A DNA stretch of 7,570 nucleotides. Origin: Paracoccaceae bacterium. Its GTDB lineage: Bacteria; Pseudomonadota; Alphaproteobacteria; Rhodobacterales; Rhodobacteraceae. Numbering within the stretch: position 1 is the stretch's first letter; each line of letters begins with the position of its first letter. Made by a program: the position numbers and the translations under genes. Where the stretch lies: positions 1-7,570 of the forward strand of contig JAAEZW010000080.1 in assembly GCA_018222665.1 (NCBI GenBank), given 5' to 3'. Below the pieces are notes generated by a model. It was not told the DNA's origin. It searched no databases and saw only the letters and a list, made by a program, of their open reading frames with translations. Positions 1 through 6,189 of this stretch are shown piece by piece.

Positions 1-540
1 GCGATTTTTCAAAGCCGCGGACAAACATGGCAATTGCTAAACGACTATCAGTATCGTCGAATTGACACATTCTTGGATCCTGCATCCGATCCGTTGGGCG
101 CAGGATATCACATCACCCAGTCAAAAATTGCCCTTGGTTCGGGCGGCTGGGCTGGGCGTGGCTTGATGCAAGGCACACAGACGCGTTTGAATTTCCTGCC
201 CGAAAAACATACCGATTTTATTTTCACGACACTGGCCGAAGAATTAGGGTTCATCGGAGGCATGTCTTTATTGGTCATTTATCTAATGATCCTTGCGTTT
301 TGTTGGATTTCAGCTGCGCAAAATAAGGATCGCTTTTCAACACTGTTGATCATGGGTGTCGGCGTTACGTTCTTTTTGTTTTTTGCTGTGAACATGTCCA
401 TGGTCATGGGACTTGCCCCTGTCGTGGGCGTGCCCCTACCCCTTGTTAGTTATGGGGGGTCTGCCATGTTGGTTCTTATGGGGGCATTTGGATTGGTCCA
501 ATCTGCCCATGTCCACCGTCCTAGAGGAGTACTAAGGTGA
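1..540 (+). CDS. rodA: RodA, peptidoglycan glycosyltransferase of the SEDS family (3' part only)
   Basis: The reading frame is open from the first base, so the gene is cut by the window edge and only the last 179 residues are seen; a TTG at 34 is internal, not a start. RodA is an inner-membrane SEDS protein that polymerises lipid II into glycan strands for cell elongation, working with PBP2 and MreBCD. Family signatures are clear: FLDPxxDPLGAGYHITQSKIALGSGG (residues 24-49 of the fragment), LNFLPEKHTDFIF (63-75) and PVVGVPLPLVSYGGSA near the end (140-155). The Asp of HTDFIF (residue 72) sits in the block that holds the essential SEDS aspartate, as I recall the family. Three hydrophobic segments follow, at about 83-104, 112-135 and 146-168. 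The PLPLVSYGG ending and the short basic tail fit RodA; FtsW is the alternative, but the LPEKHTDFIF block is RodA-like. The stop overlaps the start of the next gene. Confidence 0.93.
   Translation, partial: AIFQSRGQTWQLLNDYQYRRIDTFLDPASDPLGAGYHITQSKIALGSGGWAGRGLMQGTQTRLNFLPEKHTDFIFTTLAEELGFIGGMSLLVIYLMILAFCWISAAQNKDRFSTLLIMGVGVTFFLFFAVNMSMVMGLAPVVGVPLPLVSYGGSAMLVLMGAFGLVQSAHVHRPRGVLR
523..529 (+). promoter_or_regulatory. Ribosome-binding site of the hydroxyacid dehydrogenase gene
   Basis: AGAGGAG lies inside the last codons of rodA, seven bases before the GTG at 537. It supports the GTG start and indicates that translation of the second gene is coupled to rodA termination at the GTGA overlap. 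Confidence 0.75.
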
Positions 541-1472
541 CGCTAAACGTTTTGTTCGCTGCGATTTCCGAACGCTATGACCAATATTTTGCCCCCCTGA
601 CCGCAGCATTTGAAAAGGCGGGTTTGGATATCAACCTATCCGACAACCACAAACCTGATGTAGCCGACTACATCGTTTATGCGCCAAACAGTCCTGTTCA
701 GGATTTTACGCCCTACACAAGATGCAAGGCGGTTTTAAACCTATGGGCGGGGGTTGAGGCGGTTGTGAATAACCCAACATTGAAGGTGCCATTGACGCGC
801 ATGGTTGATCACGGATTAACGCGTGGGATGGTGGAATGGGTCACGGCACAAACCCTACGCCATCATTTGAATTTGGATTTATTCATTCACGGACAGTCGG
901 GCGAATGGTTGGATCATCACACCGCCCCCTTGGCCCAAGATCGCACTGTGTGCATGTTGGGTTTGGGTGAATTGGGTCGTGTTTGCGCCGAAACGCTGCG
1001 GGATATGGGATTTAATATGCGCGGTTGGGCCCGCAGCGAAAAAACAATCCCTGGCGTCACATGTTATTATGGTGAGGATGGCCTAAAGGACGCGCTAAGC
1101 GGGTCAGACATCGTTATTCTGCTGTTGCCTGATACACTTGCGACTGAAAACATTTTGAACGCACAAACGCTGTCGTACCTGAATAAAGGTGCCTATGTGA
1201 TCAACCCCGGTCGCGGCCCGTTGATTGACGATCAGGCATTGATAGCGGCACTCGATAGCGGACAATTGGCTCACGCAACATTGGATGTTTTTCGCACTGA
1301 ACCATTGCCCACATCCGACCCGTATTGGGCACACCCCAAAGTAACGGTGGTGCCTCATCGCGCATCAGAAACGCGCGCCTCAACCGCGGCCGAGGTGATT
1401 GCCGAAAACATTCGCCGCAATGAGGCGAGTGAACCGCTGTTGCATCTGGTGGATCGCACGGCGGGGTATTAA
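537..1472 (+). CDS. ghrA: Glyoxylate/hydroxypyruvate reductase A-type 2-hydroxyacid dehydrogenase
   Basis: This 311-residue cytoplasmic enzyme belongs to the D-isomer-specific 2-hydroxyacid dehydrogenases; GhrA members reduce glyoxylate to glycolate and hydroxypyruvate to D-glycerate with NAD(P)H. Visible features in order are the N-terminal substrate lobe with LNLWAGVEAV (67-76), the Rossmann motif GLGELG (142-147), NPGRGP with the catalytic Arg226, the general-acid partner Glu255 in TEPLP, and the catalytic His274 in VPHRAS. All three catalytic residues are therefore present, and the length matches the roughly 310 residues usual for GhrA. The start is GTG, fixed by the GTGA overlap with rodA and a good AGAGGAG site. 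The overlap implies co-transcription with the cell-elongation gene, although no biochemical link is evident. The gene ends 19 bases before the convergent formate dehydrogenase gene, with no clear terminator between. The exact substrate within the family is inferred. Confidence 0.9.
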   Translation: MTLNVLFAAISERYDQYFAPLTAAFEKAGLDINLSDNHKPDVADYIVYAPNSPVQDFTPYTRCKAVLNLWAGVEAVVNNPTLKVPLTRMVDHGLTRGMVEWVTAQTLRHHLNLDLFIHGQSGEWLDHHTAPLAQDRTVCMLGLGELGRVCAETLRDMGFNMRGWARSEKTIPGVTCYYGEDGLKDALSGSDIVILLLPDTLATENILNAQTLSYLNKGAYVINPGRGPLIDDQALIAALDSGQLAHATLDVFRTEPLPTSDPYWAHPKVTVVPHRASETRASTAAEVIAENIRRNEASEPLLHLVDRTAGY

Positions 1473-1491
1473 CCACCCTGCGATCAACAGA

Positions 1492-4266
1492 TCATTCTGA
1501 CGCCATATTCGCCGCCTCAACCCGAATGGCGCTGTATTTAAATTCAGGGATTTTCCCATAGGGATCTAAGGCCGGGTTTGTCAGAATATTCGCCGCCGCT
1601 TCGACATAGGCGAAGGGAAGGAACACCATATCCTCGGCCACCGCACGATCTGCGCGCGCCATTACAACAACAGAACCGCGCTTGGTGCTCAGACGCACAT
1701 GCGCACCTGGTTCAACACCTAATTTTGCAAGCGTTTTTGGATTTAGAGAACAGTTTGCCTCAGGCTCGACCGCATCCAAAACGCTGGCGCGACGTGTCAT
1801 CGACCCTGTATGCCAATGTTCCAATTGACGCCCTGTGGTTAGGATCATTGGATAATCCGCATCAGGTTTATCATCTGGTGCGATGATCGCAGCAGGTGTG
1901 AATTTTGCCCGTCCCTCTGTCCGTGGGAAACCATCGCCAAATACAATTGGCTGACCCGGATCTGTTGGCGAAAGAGATGGATAGGTCACCGCATTTTCAG
2001 ACATCAAACGATCCCATGTGATGTTGTTGAGCGATTTCATGTTCAACTTCATCTCGGCAAAGACCTCTGCAGGGCTGTCATAACTCCAGTTCAGCCCCAA
2101 CCTTTGCGCAAGGGCGACTTCGATCCACCAATCCTCGCGCGCCTCACCTGGGGGTGATACCGCAGGGCGGCCCATCTGAACCTGTCGGTTGGTATTGGTA
2201 ACGGTACCCGATTTTTCATAGAACGCGGATGAAGGCAGAATCACATCCGCGTAGTTAGCGGTTTCCGTCAGGAAAATATCCTGAACAACCAAATGCGAAA
2301 GCTTGGCCAATGCATCACGTGCGTGTTCCACATCTGGATCAGACATGGCAGGGTTTTCACCCAAAATATACATGCCGTGGATATTGCCATCATGCACCGC
2401 GTCCATGATTTCAGTGACGGTCAATCCCTTTTCATTTGAAAAGTCACCAGAATCCCAAACCTCGGTAAAGGCGCTGCGCACACCATCATCCATGACAGAT
2501 TGATAATCAGGCAGGAACATCGGGATCAGACCCGCGTCAGAGGCACCCTGAACATTGTTTTGCCCACGCAATGGATGCAGACCCGCACCAGGTTTGCCAA
2601 CGTTCCCCGTCATAAGAGCCAATGAAATAAGACAACGACTATTGTCCGTGCCGTGAATGTGCTGAGAAACACCCATGCCCCAGAAAATCATCCCCGCCTT
2701 GCCGTTTGCAAAGGTACGAGCAGCCGCGCGCAATTCCCCGGCAGGGATGCCGCAGATGTTTTCCATCGCTTCTGGGGTAAACTGCGCCAGATGCGCTTTT
2801 TCGGCCTCCCAGTTTTCGGTGAATTGGCCGATAAAGGCCTGATCGTACAATCCCTCCTCCACGATCACATGCATGATTGCGTTCAACATCGATACATCTG
2901 CGCCTGGACGGAATTGCAGCATATGTGTTGCAAACCGCTTCATCGCGGTGCCGCGGGGATCCATGATGATCAGCTTGCCACCGCGTTTGGTGAATTGCTT
3001 GAAATAGGTTGCGGCAACAGGGTGGTTTTCCGTTGGGTTTGCGCCAATTACGATAGCCACATCCGCATTTTCAATTTCGTTAAACGTCGCGGTCACAGCG
3101 CCCGATCCAACATTCTCCATCAGCGCCGCAACAGATGAGGCGTGACACAAACGGGTGCAGTGATCGACGTTATTGTGCCCAAATCCCTGACGGATCATTT
3201 TCTGGAACAAATATGCCTCTTCATTGGAACACTTGGCAGAACCAAATCCAGCAACGCTGCGTCCACCCTGGCCATCGCGCAATTTCGCCAAACCATGTGC
3301 GGCAAAATCCAATGCCTCGTCCCAAGACGCCTCTCGGAACACCTCTTGCCAGTTGGCGGGGTCCACGTTCAATGCCTTGGCAGGTGCATCATCACGTCGG
3401 ATCAAGGGTTTTGTCAGGCGATGGGGATGGTGGATATAGTCATAACCAAAGCGGCCCTTGACGCACAAACGTCCCTCATTGGCGGGGCCATTGATGCCTT
3501 CGACATGTTTAATTTTGCCATCCTTGACCTTTAGGCTGACTTGACAGCCAACACCGCAGAAGGGGCAGATGGATTTCACCTCTTCGTCAAAATCTTTGCT
3601 ATCGCCCACCTGTTGATCATCCAGCACACTGGCAGGCATCAGGGCGCCTGTTGGACAGGCCTGCACACATTCGCCACAGGCGACACAGGTGCTTTCGCCC
3701 ATTGGGTCCGCAAAATCAAATGTGGGGTAGGCATCATGCCCACGTCCCGCCATACCAATCACGTCATTAACCTGAACTTCACGGCAGGCACGGACACACA
3801 AACCACATTGAATACAGGCATCCAAATTCACGCGCATCGCAACATGGCTATCATCCAACAGTGGGATGCGATCGGCCTCAAGCGTTGGAAAACGGCTTTC
3901 TTCAACCTCATTTGCATCGGCCATATCCCAAAAATGCGATGCACCATCATGGGCAACATCGCGTTCAGGCTGATCCGCCATCAACAGTTCAACAACCATG
4001 CGGCGCGCCTGTTTTGATCGTTCGTTTTGGGTGTGCACAACCATACCTTCGGACGGTTCGCGGATACAAGAGGCGGCCAAGGTGCGCTCACCCTCAATCT
4101 CGACCATGCAGGCACGGCAGTTCCCATCAGGGCGATATCCAGGTGCAGGTTTGTGACACAAATGCGGAATAACTAAACCCCGGCCATTGGCCACTTCCCA
4201 AATAGTCATACCACGTTCGGCTTCGACCTCTTGGCCGTCCAACTGAAAACGGATTTTGTCTGACAT
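1492..4266 (-). CDS. fdhF: Formate dehydrogenase alpha subunit (molybdenum/tungsten, bis-MGD, multi-cluster)
   Basis: This 924-residue cytoplasmic protein oxidises formate to CO2. The N-terminus is a NuoG-like [2Fe-2S] domain (Cys37, 50, 53, 67). Two ferredoxin-type [4Fe-4S] motifs follow: CIQCGLCVRAC (Cys151, 154, 157, 161) and CVACGECVQAC (Cys194, 197, 200, 204). The catalytic domain opens with its own [4Fe-4S] motif (Cys234, 237, 241, 268). Cys374-His375 in CTRLCHASS are the expected metal-ligand Cys and neighbouring His, and Arg567 in PLRGQNNVQG is the conserved active-site Arg. A dinucleotide-binding domain occupies about 805-912. No Cys occurs between 67 and 151, so the His-Cys3 [4Fe-4S] site of NuoG is absent. 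The ATG at 4266 is preferred over the one at 4284 because AGGAGG lies five bases before it. FdsA-type enzymes normally sit beside diaphorase subunits; none is adjacent here, so the electron acceptor is unknown. Confidence 0.93.
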   Translation of the reverse strand: MSDKIRFQLDGQEVEAERGMTIWEVANGRGLVIPHLCHKPAPGYRPDGNCRACMVEIEGERTLAASCIREPSEGMVVHTQNERSKQARRMVVELLMADQPERDVAHDGASHFWDMADANEVEESRFPTLEADRIPLLDDSHVAMRVNLDACIQCGLCVRACREVQVNDVIGMAGRGHDAYPTFDFADPMGESTCVACGECVQACPTGALMPASVLDDQQVGDSKDFDEEVKSICPFCGVGCQVSLKVKDGKIKHVEGINGPANEGRLCVKGRFGYDYIHHPHRLTKPLIRRDDAPAKALNVDPANWQEVFREASWDEALDFAAHGLAKLRDGQGGRSVAGFGSAKCSNEEAYLFQKMIRQGFGHNNVDHCTRLCHASSVAALMENVGSGAVTATFNEIENADVAIVIGANPTENHPVAATYFKQFTKRGGKLIIMDPRGTAMKRFATHMLQFRPGADVSMLNAIMHVIVEEGLYDQAFIGQFTENWEAEKAHLAQFTPEAMENICGIPAGELRAAARTFANGKAGMIFWGMGVSQHIHGTDNSRCLISLALMTGNVGKPGAGLHPLRGQNNVQGASDAGLIPMFLPDYQSVMDDGVRSAFTEVWDSGDFSNEKGLTVTEIMDAVHDGNIHGMYILGENPAMSDPDVEHARDALAKLSHLVVQDIFLTETANYADVILPSSAFYEKSGTVTNTNRQVQMGRPAVSPPGEAREDWWIEVALAQRLGLNWSYDSPAEVFAEMKLNMKSLNNITWDRLMSENAVTYPSLSPTDPGQPIVFGDGFPRTEGRAKFTPAAIIAPDDKPDADYPMILTTGRQLEHWHTGSMTRRASVLDAVEPEANCSLNPKTLAKLGVEPGAHVRLSTKRGSVVVMARADRAVAEDMVFLPFAYVEAAANILTNPALDPYGKIPEFKYSAIRVEAANMASE

Positions 4267-4271
4267 CGTGT

Positions 4272-4277
4272 CCTCCT
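4272..4277 (-). promoter_or_regulatory. Ribosome-binding site deciding the formate dehydrogenase start
   Basis: On the minus strand AGGAGG is followed by five bases and the ATG at 4266. The upstream in-frame ATG at 4284 would place this perfect Shine-Dalgarno inside the coding region, so the shorter protein starting MSDKIRF is favoured. Confidence 0.85.
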
Positions 4278-4358
4278 GCTTCATCGCAGCTTACACCATT
4301 CTTTTATCGGAATCAGAGGGCCAATCCCGACACTCAAAGGCGCATTTTCGCCAATCCG

Positions 4359-4373
4359 TTTCCGATCAGGAAA
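4359..4373. promoter_or_regulatory. Small dyad in the divergent intergenic region (possible operator)
   Basis: TTTCC-GATCA-GGAAA is a perfect 5-bp inverted repeat around a 5-bp centre. Its inner part fits the loose T-N11-A dyad pattern of LysR-type regulator sites. It lies between the divergent formate dehydrogenase and histidine-phosphatase genes, about 95 bp and 80 bp from their starts. No regulator gene is nearby, and a short dyad like this can arise by chance. I could not identify convincing -35/-10 boxes for either gene in the 4267-4451 interval. Confidence 0.25.
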
Positions 4374-4441
4374 ATTCGGCCACGATAGATGACAGTCCCT
4401 TGGCAAGTTTCAAACAGCTTGTTAGGTGTTAGAACAAATTC

Positions 4442-4446
4442 AGGGG
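4442..4446 (+). promoter_or_regulatory. Ribosome-binding site deciding the histidine-phosphatase start
   Basis: AGGGG lies five bases before the ATG at 4452. The earlier in-frame ATG at 4389 has no comparable site at normal spacing. Confidence 0.55.
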
Positions 4447-4451
4447 CGCTT

Positions 4452-5111
4452 ATGTCGGTCATCACATTCATCCGTCACGGTCAGGCAAATTCATCTGCAA
4501 CAACAGAGGAAGGCTACGACAATCTTAGCGATTTGGGCAAAACCCAAGCGCGCTGGCTGGGTGAACATCTGCGCCATTGCAAGGTGGCATATGATGCGGT
4601 CTATTCGGGCACATTGAACCGTCAGATCGACACCGAGGCGCTGTTGGATTTGTATGATAGCCCCGATCCAATCCAAGATCCGCGTTTGAACGAATTTCGC
4701 TATTACGACTTGATCGCAGCAATGGAAAAACAGTTTGACCTAAAACCCCCGCTTGAGGGGACAGGGTTCATCAACCATTTTCTAAGTACGCTCAGCAAAT
4801 GGAAATCGGGTGAATTACAGGATGTTCCCGAAACATGGGACAGCTACGAAAATCGCGTTTGGACCATTATGGAAGATATGCGCCACAGTGGCCAAAACGT
4901 GCTGGCCGTCACCTCGGGCGGGGTGATTGGAATGGCCGCGGCACATGCACTACGACTAGATGTCAGATCATTGGTGAAAATGTTGCTAGAGGGCATGAAC
5001 ACGGGCGTCACCCGTTTTCAATACTTGCATGGTGAATACCATCTGATGCAATTCAACAATCTTCCACATTTAGAGGATTCGGACCGCGTTGATGCACGTA
5101 CATATTATTAA
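4452..5111 (+). CDS. Histidine phosphatase family protein (phosphoglycerate mutase-like), atypical active site
   Basis: The 219-residue cytoplasmic protein opens with ITFIRHGQANS (4-14), the RHG signature of the histidine phosphatase superfamily, with His9 as the phospho-accepting nucleophile beside Arg8. Arg57 in SGTLNRQIDTE and Glu81 in LNEF match the second Arg and the acidic residue expected in the family. The second histidine, normally in a (S/T)HGG motif, is replaced: the sequence is AVTSGGVIG (152-160), with Ser155 in the His place. I cannot name the substrate. The ATG at 4452 is chosen because the family begins almost directly with the RHG strand and AGGGG precedes it; starting at 4389 would add 21 residues with no family character. 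It is the first gene of an apparent operon, ending 24 bases before the saccharopine dehydrogenase gene. A metabolite-clean-up or regulatory role in lysine metabolism is only a guess from position. Confidence 0.85.
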   Translation: MSVITFIRHGQANSSATTEEGYDNLSDLGKTQARWLGEHLRHCKVAYDAVYSGTLNRQIDTEALLDLYDSPDPIQDPRLNEFRYYDLIAAMEKQFDLKPPLEGTGFINHFLSTLSKWKSGELQDVPETWDSYENRVWTIMEDMRHSGQNVLAVTSGGVIGMAAAHALRLDVRSLVKMLLEGMNTGVTRFQYLHGEYHLMQFNNLPHLEDSDRVDARTYY

Positions 5112-5125
5112 TTACCGATTGTTTT

Positions 5126-5130
5126 GGAGG
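5126..5130 (+). promoter_or_regulatory. Ribosome-binding site of the LYS1-type gene
   Basis: GGAGG lies five bases before the ATG at 5136. This argues against the in-frame TTG at 5124, which overlaps the site itself. Confidence 0.8.
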
Positions 5131-5135
5131 CTATC

Positions 5136-6188
5136 ATGACACATCTTTGGGTCCGCGCGGAACAACGTGAAAACGAAGATCGCGTTGGATTAACACCAGA
5201 CGGTGCACGCAGGTTGATAGAAAAGGGTATTCAAGTTTCGGTCGAAGACAGCCAATCACGCATCATTACCATCGCAGATTATGCGGATGCTGGATGTGAT
5301 ATAATGGCTGAAAACACATGGCCCGATGCCCCGAAAGAGACCATTATTTTCGGGCTCAAGGAATTGCCCGAAGATGGCACCCCCCTGATCCACCGGCACA
5401 TCATGTTTGGTCATGCGTTCAAGGGACAATATTCTGGCAAGGCGCTGTTGCAACGGTTTCAGGCGGGTGGCGGCACGCTTTATGATCTTGAATATCTGAC
5501 GGATGCCAAAGGACGCCGCGTTGCGGCCTTCGGGTATTGGGCGGGCTATGCAGGTGCGGCCGTATCCTTCATCGCATGGCTGGCACAACAAAGAGGTGAA
5601 ACGTGCGGACCCGTTTCCGCATATCCAAACAAAGACGCCCTGTTGCGCGACCTACATGACGCGATGCAGGGTGTTTCCGCATCACCAAATGCGATTGTGA
5701 TTGGCGCACTGGGGCGTGTTGGAACAGGTGCGGCTGATCTGTGTGACAACCTAAACATACCTGTCACAAAATGGGATATCGCAGAAACGGCGACTGGGGG
5801 GCCGTTTCCTGAGGTTTTGGATCACACGTTCTTTTTCAATTGCATTTTGGCACGTCCAGGCACCCCTGTTTTTGTTCCAGAATCTGCGCTGACAGCCGAA
5901 CGCAACCTTTCGGTTATTGGGGACATCGCATGTGATCCTGACAGTGATTATAATCCAATCCCTGTCTATGATCGGGCAACATCATGGGCCCAGCCCGCGA
6001 TCCGTGTTGCCGATGATCCAATCCTAGACGTCATGGCAATTGATAATTTGCCATCTCTGCTCCCTCTTGAAAGTTCGATTGATTTTGCAAATCAACTCTT
6101 GCCAACCTTGGAAACAATTGATGATCTGAATGCACCCGTGTGGTCACGGGCCAATGATATTTTCCAAACCCATGTAAGCGAGGTTTAA
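5136..6188 (+). CDS. lys1: Saccharopine dehydrogenase (NAD+, L-lysine-forming), LYS1 type
   Basis: This 350-residue cytoplasmic enzyme interconverts saccharopine with lysine plus 2-oxoglutarate, using a nicotinamide cofactor. It has the alanine dehydrogenase/transhydrogenase-like N-terminal fold, opening with WVRAEQRENEDRVGLTP (5-21). Lys75 in FGLKELPE and His93 in HIMFGHAFK line up with the catalytic Lys77 and His96 of yeast Lys1. GTLYDLEYLTD (113-123) is a further LYS1 hallmark, and the Rossmann loop is GALGRVGTG (190-198). The length is close to that of yeast Lys1. The ATG is set by GGAGG. It sits 24 bases after the histidine-phosphatase gene and one base before the LYS9-type gene, so both halves of the saccharopine route are made together. 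The reaction could run as lysine synthesis, as in fungi, or as breakdown (lysine-ketoglutarate reductase); breakdown is inferred because alphaproteobacteria usually make lysine through diaminopimelate. Cofactor choice cannot be read with confidence. Confidence 0.9.
   Translation: MTHLWVRAEQRENEDRVGLTPDGARRLIEKGIQVSVEDSQSRIITIADYADAGCDIMAENTWPDAPKETIIFGLKELPEDGTPLIHRHIMFGHAFKGQYSGKALLQRFQAGGGTLYDLEYLTDAKGRRVAAFGYWAGYAGAAVSFIAWLAQQRGETCGPVSAYPNKDALLRDLHDAMQGVSASPNAIVIGALGRVGTGAADLCDNLNIPVTKWDIAETATGGPFPEVLDHTFFFNCILARPGTPVFVPESALTAERNLSVIGDIACDPDSDYNPIPVYDRATSWAQPAIRVADDPILDVMAIDNLPSLLPLESSIDFANQLLPTLETIDDLNAPVWSRANDIFQTHVSEV
6180..6183 (+). promoter_or_regulatory. Ribosome-binding site of the LYS9-type gene, inside the end of lys1
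   Basis: GAGG in the last codons of the LYS1-type gene stands six bases before the ATG at 6190. With only one base between stop and start, the two genes are probably translationally coupled. Confidence 0.6.
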
Positions 6189-6189
6189 A

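Noticed and set aside
1484..1495. GATC-AACA-GATC as a possible shared terminator between ghrA and the formate dehydrogenase gene.
   Set aside because: The stem is only four bases with two A-T pairs, there is no T-run, and it overlaps the formate dehydrogenase stop codon; it is too weak to call.
2653..4172. Several long plus-strand open frames antisense to the formate dehydrogenase gene (for example 2653-3138 and 3541-4017).
   Set aside because: They are shadows of a strongly conserved coding sequence, with unnatural composition and no recognisable domain; the minus-strand protein accounts for the whole region.
4267..4284. A six-residue longer formate dehydrogenase starting at the ATG at 4284.
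   Set aside because: A perfect AGGAGG lies between the two ATGs at ideal distance from the inner one.
4339..4352. GGCG-CATTTT-CGCC hairpin in the divergent region.
   Set aside because: A four-base stem in a region of this length is expected by chance and has no terminator or known operator character.
4400..4428. TTGGCA at 4400-4405 as a -35 box for the lysine operon.
   Set aside because: No acceptable -10 hexamer lies 16-18 bases downstream; the best candidates match only two of six positions.
4389..4451. A 21-residue N-terminal extension of the histidine phosphatase from an in-frame ATG at 4389.
   Set aside because: It has no good ribosome-binding site at normal spacing, no family similarity and no signal-peptide character, whereas the ATG at 4452 has AGGGG five bases ahead and places the RHG motif at the usual position.
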